Shown: positions 21,015 to 31,203, numbered from the stretch's first letter. The stretch is 53,480 nt of DNA from Psychrobacillus sp. NEAU-3TGS (GCF_029955155.1 NZ_JAPNOZ010000002.1:1-53480), one strand, 5' to 3'. Numbers and translations are program-made. Notes: generated from the sequence alone by a model not told the origin.

Positions 21015-21040
21015 ACATATTGGTAGAAAACTATCGGGAG
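20998..21040 (+). promoter_or_regulatory. Inverted repeat covering the ctc promoter and Shine-Dalgarno
   Basis: CTCCTGATAGT (20998-21008) pairs with ACTATCGGGAG (21030-21040): 11 bp with one G-T pair and a 21-nt loop that contains the sigma-B -10. The right arm includes most of the Shine-Dalgarno GGGAGG (21036-21041). A transcript started at the sigma-B promoter would lack the left arm. Confidence 0.6.
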
Positions 21041-21051
21041 GATGAGAATAG

Positions 21052-21651
21052 ATGAGTACAACTGTAAAAGCACAAGCAAGAGGGCGTAAAGAAAATAACA
21101 AGTTAAGAAATAATGGATATATTCCTGCTGTCGTATATGGTTTTGAAGTAGAATCACAACCAATCGCAGTAGAAGAAAAAGATTTAACTAAAACGCTTCG
21201 TGAAGTTGGTCGTAATGGAGTCATTAAGCTAGAAGTTAACGGTAAAACAGTTAACGCGGTGATGAGTGATTATCAGATGAATATACTAAAGGGTCAAATG
21301 ATTCATGCAGACTTTTTAGCGATTAACATGCAAGAAGAGTTAGACGTAAACGTTTTAGTAAATGTTGTTGGTAATTCAGTTGGTGTATCTGAGGGTGGAC
21401 TGCTGCAACAACCAAATAGAGAAATAACGATTACTGTAAAACCATCAAGTATCCCTGAAAGCATCGATGTTGATGTTTCGGGAATGGCAATTGGTGACAC
21501 ATTAACAGTTGCAGATGTTCGCGAAAAAATAGAGTACACTATTGTAAATGATGATGAGTATACATTAGCTACTGTGTCAGCACCGAGAGTAGAAGATACT
21601 GAAGAAACGGATACAGAAGAAACAACTGAAGAGACAAAAACAGAAGAATAA
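21052..21651 (+). CDS. ctc: General stress protein Ctc / 50S ribosomal protein L25 (TL5 type)
   Basis: Binds 5S rRNA in the ribosome and is induced by sigma-B under stress; 199 aa. The N-terminal L25 domain (about residues 1-93) contains GRKENNKLRNNGYIPAVVYG. The C-terminal TL5 beta domain (about 98-180) has GVSEGGLLQQPNREI and IPESIDVDVS. It ends in an acidic Glu/Thr-rich tail (about 180-199). Its own sigma-B promoter lies between prs and ctc, but read-through from prs is possible because I see no terminator in the gap. Confidence 0.95.
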   Translation: MSTTVKAQARGRKENNKLRNNGYIPAVVYGFEVESQPIAVEEKDLTKTLREVGRNGVIKLEVNGKTVNAVMSDYQMNILKGQMIHADFLAINMQEELDVNVLVNVVGNSVGVSEGGLLQQPNREITITVKPSSIPESIDVDVSGMAIGDTLTVADVREKIEYTIVNDDEYTLATVSAPRVEDTEETDTEETTEETKTEE

Positions 21652-21652
21652 T

Positions 21653-21696
21653 AAAACAAAAGGGATTGTCTTAAGGCAATCTCTTTTGTTTTATTA
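21653..21696 (+). terminator. Intrinsic terminator after ctc
   Basis: AAAACAAAAGGGATTGTC (21653-21670) pairs almost fully with GGCAATCTCTTTTGTTTT (21675-21692). Confidence 0.85.
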
Positions 21697-21760
21697 AGAA
21701 GATAAGAAAGTATCCTTCTGTTCGACACAACATAGTGAACTTAGCCGGTATCCCTCTAAT

Positions 21761-21784
21761 ATAGGCGCTTGCGCTTTTCTTATG
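21761..21784 (+). repeat. Short GC-rich intergenic repeat, copy 4
   Basis: ATAGGCGCTTGCGCTTTTCTTA, ending next to TATGATAAAATAAAGG, about 40 nt before pth. Confidence 0.65.
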
Positions 21785-21823
21785 ATAAAATAAAGGAAAT
21801 ACGTATTAAAGGAATGGAAATGA

Positions 21824-22387
21824 ATGAAAATTATTGTTGGTCTAGGAAATCCGGGGAAGCAATACGAAGCAACGAGACATAATATTGGTTTTCATGTAAT
21901 AGACGAGCTTGCAAATCGCTTCAAGTTACCGCTCACGCAATCAAAGTTTAATGGGATGTATGGTATCTCTCATATAGGCACAGAAAAAGTTATGCTCTTG
22001 AAACCATTAACATACATGAACTTATCGGGTGAATGTATTGTACCGATGATGGATTATTTTGAAGTAGACGACGATGATCTCGTAGTTATTTATGATGATC
22101 TAGATTTACAAGTAGGAAAGCTTCGACTTCGTCAAAAAGGAAGTGCTGGAGGACATAATGGTATTAAGTCTATTATACAGCACCTAGGGACGCAAGAATT
22201 TAACCGAATTCGAATAGGAATTGACCGGCCTACGAACGGGATGAAAGTTCCAGATTATGTGCTTTCTAAATTTAGTGATGATGAAAGAATGGAAATGGAG
22301 ACAGCAGTGAAAAAAAGTGCGGATGCATGTGAGGATTGGCTGTCAAAAAGTTTTTTAGAAGTGATGAATAAATACAATGGTGCATAA
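21824..22387 (+). CDS. pth: Peptidyl-tRNA hydrolase
   Basis: Releases tRNA from prematurely dropped peptidyl-tRNA; 187 aa. It has [18 protein letters not shown] at residues 5-22 with the catalytic histidine (about H20), [10 protein letters not shown] near 62, DDLDL near 92 and [14 protein letters not shown] near 105. Start codon and length agree with the family. It heads the pth-fin-mfd group. Confidence 0.96.
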   Translation: MKIIVGLGNPGKQYEATRHNIGFHVIDELANRFKLPLTQSKFNGMYGISHIGTEKVMLLKPLTYMNLSGECIVPMMDYFEVDDDDLVVIYDDLDLQVGKLRLRQKGSAGGHNGIKSIIQHLGTQEFNRIRIGIDRPTNGMKVPDYVLSKFSDDERMEMETAVKKSADACEDWLSKSFLEVMNKYNGA

Positions 22388-22433
22388 ATTTTAACGAAAA
22401 GACCTATACTTCCTAAAAGGAGGTTTGATGGTT

Positions 22434-22663
22434 ATGCCGATTCGTTATAAATGCCGCCACTGTGAAACAGAAATTGGTCAAATACCATTGATAGTATAGA
22501 TGAACAGTTTCTAAATAAACATGAAATAACACCGGAAGAACAACATGAATACATAGTAAGTGGAGCTGAGGGAGAGTATACCGTGCAATGCATATGTGAA
22601 GAATGTCAAAATTCTCTTCAAACGTTTCCAAACTATTATGCATTAAAAAAATGGATACAGTAA
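22434..22663 (+). pseudogene. fin: Anti-sigma-F factor Fin, frameshifted (possible sequence error)
   Basis: Fin (YabK) binds sigma-F in the forespore and helps the switch to sigma-G. From ATG 22434 (10 nt after GGAGG) the frame reads MPIRYKCRHCETEIGQIP and stops 8 codons later. Adding one T at the TT of 22488-22489 continues as FDSIDEQFLNKH ... CICEECQNSLQTFPNYYALKKWIQ, giving 76 aa, the length of B. subtilis Fin, with both zinc CxxC pairs (CRHC, CEEC). The gene lies between pth and mfd, its usual place. Real mutation and base miscall cannot be told apart here. Confidence 0.8.
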
Positions 22664-22667
22664 AGAT

Positions 22668-22703
22668 GCTTTGGCACGATTTCGTGCACAAAGCCTTTTC
22701 TGT
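22668..22703 (+). terminator. Weak terminator after fin
   Basis: GCTTTGGCACGA pairs with TCGTGCACAAAGC (one bulge), followed by CTTTTCTGTTTT. Confidence 0.55.
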
Positions 22704-22754
22704 TTTGTTATCATTCAAAAAAGTTCTTTTGTTTGTTGGATAGGGGAGGATTGA

Positions 22755-25700
22755 ATGGAACTTTTAAGCAATCTATTAATCGAAGATACACATATACAAA
22801 AACTAGTAAGAGAATTAGAGGGTGGAAATGACCAACAGTTAATAACTGGTCTCAATTCTAGTGCAAGAGCTGTCTTCACAAAAATGCTTTATAAGGAACG
22901 TCGGAAAGCTATTTTAATTGTTACTCCCAATTTACTACATGCTCAAAAACTGACAGAGGATTTAGTAAAGCTTGTTGGAGAGGAATTAGTGCGCCTATAT
23001 CCTGCAGACGAGCTTATAGCTGCAGATATATCCATCACAAGTCCAGAGCTTCGTGCACAGCGTCTGGAAGCATTAGATCATATGCTGACGAAAAAAAATG
23101 GAATTTATATTGTCCCGATTGCTGGATTAAAAAAGCATATGCCAAAAGTGAAAGACTGGAAAGAAAGTATAATCTCCGTTTCAGAAGGAGATGAAATAAT
23201 ACTAGAATCTTTCTTACAAAGTTTAGTGGATATGGGATATGTAAGACAACCAATGGTCACTACTCCTGGAGAGTTTGCTTTAAGAGGCGGAATCATTGAT
23301 ATTTATCCTTTATATTTAGAAAACCCGATCCGTCTAGAGTTATTTGATACAGAAGTAGATTCTATTCGAACATTCTCCGCGGAAGATCAGCGTTCTTTAG
23401 AAAAGTTGAAGGATATTCGAATATTACCAGCTACAGAGTATGTATTAACAGCGGATAAAAAGAAATTACTTGCTCATAAATTGGAACAATCCCTAGCAGA
23501 AAGTTTAAAAAAAAGTTAAAACACAGGAAATGAAAGATCAGTTTTATCAAAACATTCAACATGATATTGAATTATTAAAACAAGGTGAGCAACCGAAAGA
23601 ATTTATGAAGTACGTCTCATTATTAGATGAAGACAATAGCTTCTTAGGGAACTACTTCAATCAAGATGGTATGGTTTTATTTGACGAGCTTGGAAGAATT
23701 CAAGAAGTAGCAGATACGTTAGAGAGAGAAGAGAATGACTGGTTTTTATCGTTATTAGAAGAAGGAAAAACAGTTCATGATGTAAAGCCTTCGTTTCATT
23801 TAAAAGATATCATTCACATGCTTTCGAATGAAAAAGTCTATTTTTCTTTATTTTCACGAACATTCTCCGGCATAACTATTAAGAAAAATGTAACGATCTC
23901 CTGCAAACCAATGCAAAACTTTCATGGGCAAATGCACTTATTGAAAAACGAAGTGGAACGGTTTATACAAGGGAAGTTCCGCGTTGTTATTTTAGCGGAT
24001 GGTAAAGACCGCGTTTCCAAAATCCATACTGTTCTAGAAGATTATGAAATAGTCTCCAAGATTGGGGCCTCTACCGAAGATTTACAGCAGCCTGGTGTTT
24101 TTGTTGTAGAAGGTGATTTGGATGCAGGCTTTGAACTACCATTACAAAGAATTGCTGTTATTACAGATGCTGAGTTATTTAAACAAAAGCATAAGAAAAA
24201 AACAAGAACACAAAAAGTATCGAATGCAGAAAGGATTAAAAGTTATTCCGAAATTAAACCTGGAGACAATGTCGTACATATTCATCATGGGATAGGGAAA
24301 TATATCGGAATAGAAACACTATTAGTTAACGGCATTCATAAAGACTATTTGCATATTCGATATCGTGGCGAAGATAAACTATTCGTTCCGGTCGACCAAA
24401 TAGATCTTATTCAAAAGTATGTTGCTTCTGGAGAAAAGGATCCAAAGCTTCATAAACTAGGCGGGGCAGATTGGAAGAAAACAAAGACAAAAGTTTCTGC
24501 AGCTGTTCAAGATATTGCAGATGAACTGATAAAACTATACGCGAAAAGAGAAGCGGAAGTAGGATATGCTTTCGAACCAGATGGTGACATGCAACAATCT
24601 TTCGAGGCAGCCTTCCCTTATGAAGAAACCGAAGATCAACTTCGTACCATTCGTGAAGTGAAACAGGACATGGAAAGAGCTCGTCCAATGGATCGTTTAG
24701 TATGTGGCGATGTAGGATATGGGAAAACGGAAGTAGCTATTCGTGCTGTATTTAAAGCGGTGATGGAAGGAAAACAAGTTGCATTTCTCTGTCCTACAAC
24801 CATCCTTGCACAACAGCATTATGAGACGATGCTAGAACGGTTCCAAGAGTTTCCCATTGAAGTAGGTTTACTTAGTCGTTTCCGTTCCAAAAAACAACAA
24901 ACAGAAACGATTAATGGACTTAAAAAAGGAATGGTAGACGTAGTAGTAGGAACGCATCGAATCTTATCAAAAGACGTTATTTATCACGACTTAGGACTTC
25001 TCGTTGTCGATGAAGAACAACGGTTTGGCGTAAAGCATAAAGAAAAGATTAAACAATTAAAAACAAATGTAGATGTTATAACACTAACCGCTACCCCAAT
25101 TCCACGTACATTACATATGTCGATGATTGGAGTAAGGGATTTATCTGTTATTGAAACACCACCTAAAAACCGTTTTCCTGTCCAAACGTATGTAATGGAA
25201 TACAACGGTGCACTTGTCCGAGAAGCGATTGAACGAGAACTAGCAAGGGGAGGACAGGCATTCTACCTATATAACCGTGTAGAAGATATCACTCGAAAAG
25301 TAGATGAAATCCAAATGCTTGTACCAAGTGCGAGAGTTGGATTTGCACATGGACAAATGTCTGAAACGGAGCTTGAATCGGTTATTATTAGCTTTTTAGA
25401 AGGAGAATATGACGTTTTAGTCACGACGACTATTATTGAAACAGGTATTGATATCCCTAATGTTAATACGCTAATTATTCATGATGCAGATAAAATGGGA
25501 TTGTCTCAGCTTTATCAATTACGTGGGCGTGTAGGGCGTTCCAACCGAGTTGCATATGCTTATTTAATGCACCAAAGAGATAAAGTGTTGACAGACGTAG
25601 CAGAAAAAAGATTGCAGGCGATTAAAGAGTTTACGGAGCTCGGTTCTGGCTTTAAAATCGCCATGCGAGATCTTTCTATTCGGGGAGCCGGTAATTTACT

Positions 25701-26280
25701 TGGATCTCAGCAACATGGGTTTATAGATTCGGTTGGTTTCGATCTCTATACACAAATGCTTGAAGATGCAATAGAAGAAAAACGAACGGGGATTAAAAAA
25801 GAGGAAATACCAGATTTAGAAATTGTGTTATCGACGGATGCATATATTTCAGATGAGTATATTCCAGACGGGTATCAAAAAATTCAAATGTATAAACGTG
25901 TGAAAGCAATGGAGAAGGAAGAGGAGTATTTGGATCTTGTAGATGAATTACAAGACCGTTTCGGTGATTTACCACTTGAAGCAGAGAAATTATTACGTAT
26001 TGCACGTATGAAGGTTTATGGTAAATCAGCGGGCGTCGAATCCATTAAAGAAGTAAATAAAATCGTATCTATTCGATTTACCGTGGAAGGTACACAAAAT
26101 ATAAATGGCGCCTTACTTGTAGAGAAGTCTATGAAATATGGACGTGCGGTAGGATTTACGATGGATAATAGCAATCTGGTCATTACAATAGATGAACGGA
26201 AAACAGGGAAATTTGATCCGTTTGATGTATTAGAAGAAATGATGTTAGTTCTTCCAGAGGCAAAAAAAGAAATAGCATAA
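22755..26280 (+). pseudogene. mfd: Transcription-repair coupling factor, frameshifted (possible sequence error)
   Basis: Mfd removes stalled RNA polymerase from DNA lesions and recruits UvrA. The first 254 codons (UvrB-homology region) end in ...LAESLKKS stop. The run at 23507-23514 has eight A where seven restore the frame as SLKKVKTQEMKDQF. The corrected protein is 1174 aa (B. subtilis about 1177). The rest is intact: RNA polymerase-interaction domain (GDNVVHIHHGIGKYIG, about residue 500), Walker A GDVGYGKTE near 655, DEEQRFG near 755, the TRG region and the C-terminal D7 domain. ATG 22755 follows GGGAGG. Confidence 0.9.
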
Positions 26281-26295
26281 GCTAAATACCACTTT

Positions 26296-26325
26296 GCATA
26301 TTTTTTGGTAATGTGATGCATACTA
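26296..26325 (+). promoter_or_regulatory. sigma-G promoter of spoVT
   Basis: GCATA, an 18-nt spacer and CATACTA match the sigma-G consensus GHATR-N17/18-CATNMTA at all defined positions; 51 nt before the spoVT start. Confidence 0.82.
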
Positions 26326-26375
26326 TGGCAGAAATGAATTTTAGTTTCCAATCTGTCGAAAGTGAGGCAAATTAC

Positions 26376-26912
26376 ATGAAAGCAACTGGCATCGTACGTC
26401 GTATTGATGATTTAGGGCGAGTAGTAATCCCGAAAGAAATACGACGAACACTTCGCATCCGAGAAGGAGATCCGTTGGAAATTTTTACGGATAGAGATGG
26501 AGAAGTAATTTTAAAGAAGTATTCGCCTATAAGCGAGCTTGGAAGTTTTGCAAAAGAGTACGCGGAAACTTTGTATGAAACTTTAGGAACTCCAGTTCTG
26601 ATAAGTGACCGTGATGAAATGATTGCAGCAGCAGGATTATCGAAAAAAGATTATTTAAATCGTAGGTTAAGCCCAGATGTAGAGGAAATAGTGAGTAAGA
26701 GATCCGTTGTAATGGAAAAACATGAAAACTCTGTAGAGTGGGTACCGGGAATTTTTGAAACAGTTAAGTCCTATTGTATCGCGCCTATAATTGCATCTGG
26801 AGATCCAATTGGGGCAGTATTTTTAATATCAAAAGTGCATTTTATCGGGGAAGCGGAACTAAAAGCAATTGAAACCGCTGCAAATTTCCTGGCAAAACAA
26901 ATGGAAAGCTAA
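26376..26912 (+). CDS. spoVT: Stage V sporulation regulator SpoVT
   Basis: Forespore regulator of sigma-G genes, 178 aa. The N-terminal SpoVT-AbrB DNA-binding domain is MKATGIVRRIDDLGRVVIPKEIRRTLRIREGD (residues 1-32, near-identical to its paralogue abrB at 7844). A C-terminal GAF-like domain spans about 55-178. GTGAGG is about 10 nt before this ATG; the open frame begins 63 nt earlier, but those codons overlap the sigma-G promoter start region and have no Shine-Dalgarno. Confidence 0.96.
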   Translation: MKATGIVRRIDDLGRVVIPKEIRRTLRIREGDPLEIFTDRDGEVILKKYSPISELGSFAKEYAETLYETLGTPVLISDRDEMIAAAGLSKKDYLNRRLSPDVEEIVSKRSVVMEKHENSVEWVPGIFETVKSYCIAPIIASGDPIGAVFLISKVHFIGEAELKAIETAANFLAKQMES

Positions 26913-26950
26913 AAAAGTCTTCCTCTTTTACAAAAGAGGAAGGCTTTTTT
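26911..26950 (+). terminator. Strong intrinsic terminator after spoVT
   Basis: AAAAAAGTCTTCCTCTTTT pairs with AAAAGAGGAAGGCTTTTTT (19 bp, one G-T pair) around a 2-nt gap. Confidence 0.92.
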
Positions 26951-27067
26951 GTGCTTTAGGAAATGATAAAGGCTATGATATGTAGATAACTTTTTATCAA
27001 CTATTATTAATGGGAACTAGCGAGTTAGATTAATCGGCTGTCTCTTGTCGACGACTAGTGCGCATTC

Positions 27068-27662
27068 TAGTGAAACTGCGCGGTAAAGAGATACGTCAAA
27101 GGTAATTGATTTCCGCTCCAGGCGGACGCTTACCGCGGGGCGGGCGGTGAGCCTCCTCGTCGCACGCTCCTGCGGGGTCTCACCTGTCCCGCTGATCCCG
27201 CCGGTCGCCGCCTTGCGCTTCCATCAATAGTACTTGCTGACTAATCCATAATTAAATGCAAAAAAGCTCTTTAATTTATTTACCACTGTCAAGCTGTCTC
27301 TTATTTAAAATCATTTGATGTACAGTATAAATTATAGGGAAGGTTGCCATTAGCCATTCAAGCAATGGGTCTCAACAATAGATAACAATCGCTAGATAGT
27401 ATATCTTTTCAACTAATCAAAGGTTTTCACCCATAGAAAATCCAACATAGTACTAAATTTAGTGTCTTATTATGAAGTAAATAACAAACTCTATTGGATT
27501 GTAGCGAAGGGGTGGCGACTCCGGCGGGAACAGTACGAGCTGAAAGCCCCGTAGGAGCGAGAGCTCCGAGGAGATGGAAGCCGTGCCCGCGGAAAGCGTC
27601 CGCCCTGCAGCGAAAATCCTAGTGGCCGCCTAAATAGAACTTGCTACCGCACAGTTTCCCTA
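27068..27662. repeat. TIR-bounded non-coding repeat element, copy B (595 bp)
   Basis: The ends are TAGTGAAACTGCGCGGTA (27068-27085) and TACCGCACAGTTTCCCTA (27645-27662), an inverted pair. The left arm (about 27108-27232) and right arm (about 27497-27621) are inverted relative to each other: both carry GGCGACTCC or its complement, CCCCG-AGGAGC, CGAGGAG and CCCGCGG. A 172-nt stretch not seen in copy C lies between 7-nt direct repeats. No ORF. It fills the gap between spoVT and the flippase gene. Confidence 0.85.
27247..27418. repeat. 172-nt insertion within element B flanked by ACTAATC direct repeats
   Basis: Element C reads straight through ACTAATCAATGGTTTTCACC, while element B has ACTAATC (27240-27246), 165 nt of AT-rich sequence, then ACTAATC again (27412-27418) and AAAGGTTTTCACC. 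The extra DNA has no ORF and no clear terminal repeats. Confidence 0.55.
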
Positions 27663-27787
27663 TACTCCTCACTTTTCTAAAGGCTTCGAAAAACAATCCA
27701 TCCAATCCTCATTTATGTTTTTATTGTCCTGCGCCAACTTATCTTGTGTATAATAAATGCATTGCTGGATGGAAGAAGGATTCAACT

Positions 27788-29395
27788 ATGAGTAATGATT
27801 GGAATATGAAGACTTATATGAAAGGGGCTGCAATGCTAACCGTTGCGGCAATTATTGTAAAACTACTAAGTGCAGTGTACCGAGTCCCTTTTCAGAACCT
27901 AGTAGGAGATGAAGGTTTTTATATTTACCAACAGGTATATCCGTTTATTGGGATTATTACAACTTGGACTTCCTATGGTTTTGCAGTTGCACTATCAAAA
28001 GTATTATCAGATTATAAAGCAAGCGGGAAAGAATACGCCATACCGCAAGTCCGGAAAATAGCATTTATCTACATTGGGATACTTTCCTTTTTGTCTTTTA
28101 TCGTGTTGTATGTTGGTGCAAATTTTTTCGCAGAGGCGATGGGTGATGGAAATCTAGCTTACTTATTAAAAGCTGGTTCATATGTCATTTTACTGATGCC
28201 GATGCTTGCAGTGTTAAAAGGAGAATTTCAATCTAAAGGCCATATGCAACCAGTAGCGTATGCTCAAATAGTGGAGCAGGCAATTCGAGTTTCCGTTATA
28301 TTACTTGGTACATGGATCGTTATATCCAAAAGCTTTGATCTATATAAAGCTGGCAGTATGGCAATGTACGGCGCGGTAGCAGGGGAACTTGCTGGTGTAT
28401 TATTTTTGGCATTTATTTATTGGAAGGTAATTGGACGTGAGAAGAAGAGTCATAAACAAAAAGCTGTGCTACTTTGGCCAATTCTAAAAGATTTAACGAT
28501 GATTAGTATTAGTGCAAGTATAAGTGCGTTATTATTTTTGCTACTACAATTAGTAGATTCATTTACCGTTTTTCAAATTCTTTTAGAAAATGGCTTGGAG
28601 AAGCAAGAGGCAATGGAGACAAAAGGAGTCTACGATCGTGGTCAACCACTTGTACAACTAGGGATTGTTATTGCATCCACTTTATCATTGGCGATCGTTC
28701 CACTCGTCGCACATCGGATGAATAAAGAAAAAGGACGAACCGCAATCCCTTTTATGCAGCTTACGTTTCGAGTAGCCTTTACTTTCAGTATTGCTGCAGC
28801 TTTAGGTCTGATTGTAGTACTTCCGTTTGTGAATGAGATGCTGTTTCAAACGAGAGATGAGTCAATCACTTTAATGGTGTTCTCTTTTCAAATTGTATGG
28901 ATGTCTTTAATTCTCACCTTGATGGCAATGCTACAAGGAAGCGGAAAAGTAAAGCTTCCGACAGTGTTTTTAATGCTTGGTGTATGTAGTAAGTGGCTGG
29001 TAAATGGTATGCTTGTACCAGCGTACGGCATATTAGGGGCAGCTATAGCGGGAAATATTAGTTTAGTGCTTGTATTTATATGTATGTTTTATTATTTTAA
29101 AAGAAGTTGGAAGATACGTTTTGCTTCATTAGCATTTTACAAAGGAATTGCATTTTCCTCTGTAGCTATGGTTGCAGGTGTTATAGCTTATAGTTTAGTA
29201 GCAGATGCTTACTTTTTTGATTGGTTGCCTAGTCGTATAGAGGCACTTGCAATATCATTAAGTGCAGTCATGCTCGGAGCAGCGATCTTTTTAATAATTT
29301 TAGCAAAAAGACGTGTTATAGCGGAGAAAGAGTGGTTTTTATTGCCATTTGGTAGAAGAATGGCCTCTTTCCAGTTATGGCTAAATAAAGATTAG
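27788..29395 (+). CDS. yabM: SpoVB/MurJ-like polysaccharide flippase family protein (YabM)
   Basis: Polytopic membrane protein of the MOP flippase superfamily, 535 aa (about 532 in B. subtilis YabM), with about 14 predicted membrane segments. It begins MSNDWNMKTYMKGAAMLTVAAIIVK and has the family segment VYRVPFQNLVGDEGFYIYQQ (about residues 36-55). It probably moves a lipid-linked sugar; the substrate is unknown. GAAGGA is 7 nt before this ATG. The open frame extends 49 codons upstream into repeat element B, which is not expected to be coding. A TATAAT (27749-27754) with a weak TTGTCC -35 lies upstream. Confidence 0.88.
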   Translation: MSNDWNMKTYMKGAAMLTVAAIIVKLLSAVYRVPFQNLVGDEGFYIYQQVYPFIGIITTWTSYGFAVALSKVLSDYKASGKEYAIPQVRKIAFIYIGILSFLSFIVLYVGANFFAEAMGDGNLAYLLKAGSYVILLMPMLAVLKGEFQSKGHMQPVAYAQIVEQAIRVSVILLGTWIVISKSFDLYKAGSMAMYGAVAGELAGVLFLAFIYWKVIGREKKSHKQKAVLLWPILKDLTMISISASISALLFLLLQLVDSFTVFQILLENGLEKQEAMETKGVYDRGQPLVQLGIVIASTLSLAIVPLVAHRMNKEKGRTAIPFMQLTFRVAFTFSIAAALGLIVVLPFVNEMLFQTRDESITLMVFSFQIVWMSLILTLMAMLQGSGKVKLPTVFLMLGVCSKWLVNGMLVPAYGILGAAIAGNISLVLVFICMFYYFKRSWKIRFASLAFYKGIAFSSVAMVAGVIAYSLVADAYFFDWLPSRIEALAISLSAVMLGAAIFLIILAKRRVIAEKEWFLLPFGRRMASFQLWLNKD

Positions 29396-29410
29396 TAAGG
29401 GTGTGAACAG

Positions 29411-30868
29411 ATGAATGAAATAACGATTATTGGACTTGGAGCAAGTGATTTAGATCAGCTTCCTTTAGGTATATATAAAAAGCTAAAAGCAGCAGAGCAT
29501 TTATATGTACGTACAGAGCAGCACCCAGTATTGCAGGAGCTAAAATCGGAAGGTCTTAGCTGGACAAGCTTTGACACGATATACGAGGAAAATGATCAAT
29601 TTGAAACGGTCTACGAAGAGATAGTACAAACACTGCTAAAGTTAGCAAACGAAACTTCTGTTACATACGCAGTGCCTGGGCATCCGCTTGTAGCAGAACA
29701 AACTGTTCAGTTATTAATCGAATCGGAGCGAAAGGGAAATGCAAATATCCGAATTGAAGGTGGACAAAGCTTTTTGGATCCAATTTTTGCAGCTTTACGC
29801 ATTGATCCAATTGAAGGGTTTCAACTGTTAGATGGAACTAGTTTTAAACGAGATGATGTCCAAATGGGATCGCATGTACTAATCGGACAGGTGTATGATG
29901 CGTTTAGTGCATCTGAAGTAAAGCTAACACTTATGGAAAAGTATCCGGACGATTATGAAGTGACGATTGTAACAGCTGCAGGCTCTACGCAAGAAAAACT
30001 AACGAAAGTACCTTTATACGAGCTAGACCATGTAATGGAGCTTGATAACTTAACGACATTGTATATTCCCCCTATACAAGAGCAGGAAAAACGATTAAAG
30101 GAATGGCAAACATTACGCCAAATCGTCGCCGATTTAAGAGGGCCTAACGGATGTCCTTGGGATAAAGAACAAACGCATGCAACACTAAAGAAATATGCAG
30201 TAGAAGAAGTTTACGAGCTCTTACAGGCGATCGATGAGGAAGATGATGATCATATTGTCGAAGAACTTGGGGACGTCCTCTTACAAGTGTTTTTACACGC
30301 ACAAATTGGAGAGGATAGTGGATACTTCAACATGGAGGATGTACTGAACTCCATTTCCGATAAAATGATTCGTAGACATCCACATGTATTTGGAGAAGTC
30401 ACCGCAAACAGCACAGAGGACGTCATGCGCAATTGGCAGCAAATAAAAGCGGAAGAGAAAAACAGCGATGAGGAGTCATTACTGGACGGAGAAATGCGTT
30501 CAGATTCTTCCCTTCTAACATCTTTCAATTATCAAAAGAAAGTTGCCAAGGCTGGTTTTGATTGGCCAGATGTCTCTGGTGCTTGGGACAAATTCTCAGA
30601 AGAGTTAGCAGAGTGGAAAGAAGAATTACAGTCGGGGACAAAAGATACACAAGTGGATGAGCTAGGAGATGTGTTATTTACAATTGTTAATCTAGCACGG
30701 TTTTATGGAATATCTCCTGAGCAAGCAATGATACAAGCGAATGAAAAATTTAAAAGAAGATTCCAATTTATCGAGTCGAGTGTTAAAAAGGGAAAAGGAA
30801 AATTTTCAGAATATAATTTAGAAGAGCTCGATAATTTTTGGAATGAAGCAAAGAAACTAGAGAGGTAG
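29411..30868 (+). CDS. yabN: Tetrapyrrole methylase / MazG nucleotide pyrophosphohydrolase fusion (YabN)
   Basis: Two-domain protein of 485 aa. The N-terminal SAM-dependent methylase-like domain (about residues 1-220) has [15 protein letters not shown] at the start. The C-terminal MazG part has two repeats, the first with [19 protein letters not shown] (about 236-254), [10 protein letters not shown] and [14 protein letters not shown] with the metal-binding Glu/Asp residues. MazG domains hydrolyse NTPs or (p)ppGpp-like nucleotides. It starts 15 nt after the flippase gene. Confidence 0.93.
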   Translation: MNEITIIGLGASDLDQLPLGIYKKLKAAEHLYVRTEQHPVLQELKSEGLSWTSFDTIYEENDQFETVYEEIVQTLLKLANETSVTYAVPGHPLVAEQTVQLLIESERKGNANIRIEGGQSFLDPIFAALRIDPIEGFQLLDGTSFKRDDVQMGSHVLIGQVYDAFSASEVKLTLMEKYPDDYEVTIVTAAGSTQEKLTKVPLYELDHVMELDNLTTLYIPPIQEQEKRLKEWQTLRQIVADLRGPNGCPWDKEQTHATLKKYAVEEVYELLQAIDEEDDDHIVEELGDVLLQVFLHAQIGEDSGYFNMEDVLNSISDKMIRRHPHVFGEVTANSTEDVMRNWQQIKAEEKNSDEESLLDGEMRSDSSLLTSFNYQKKVAKAGFDWPDVSGAWDKFSEELAEWKEELQSGTKDTQVDELGDVLFTIVNLARFYGISPEQAMIQANEKFKRRFQFIESSVKKGKGKFSEYNLEELDNFWNEAKKLER

Positions 30869-30875
30869 TGTGAAT

Positions 30876-31166
30876 ATGAGATTAGATAAATTTTTAAAAG
30901 TTTCTAGATTGATTAAAAGAAGAACACTTGCAAAAGAAGTTGCAGACCAAGGAAGAATTACGATTAACGGAAAAGTAGCAAAAGCAAGCTCCGATGTAAA
31001 AGCAGGGGATGAGTTATCTATTCGTTTCGGGCAAAAAGTAGTAACCGCTTCTGTTGATGCGATTAAAGATTCGGCGAAAAAAGAAGATGCTGCTTCTATG
31101 TTTACCATAATAAAAGAAGAACGACTGGAAAAAATCGACCCAGCATTTATAGATGACGAAGATTAA
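30876..31166 (+). CDS. rqcP: Ribosome quality control protein RqcP (S4-like)
   Basis: Hsp15-like S4-domain protein that works with RqcH to add C-terminal alanine tails to stalled chains on 50S subunits. The product has 96 aa. The S4 motif [24 protein letters not shown] begins at residue 1 and [22 protein letters not shown] follows. ATG 30876 is chosen over GTG 30870 because the family starts MRLDKFLK. It is preceded by AGAGAGG in yabN's end. Confidence 0.94.
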   Translation: MRLDKFLKVSRLIKRRTLAKEVADQGRITINGKVAKASSDVKAGDELSIRFGQKVVTASVDAIKDSAKKEDAASMFTIIKEERLEKIDPAFIDDED

Positions 31167-31167
31167 G

Positions 31168-31203
31168 AAAAAAAGCATGACACATTTGTCATGCTTTTTT
31201 TTT
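31168..31203 (+). terminator. Intrinsic terminator after rqcP
   Basis: AAAAAAAGCATGACA pairs perfectly with TGTCATGCTTTTTTT around a 4-nt loop. Confidence 0.92.
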
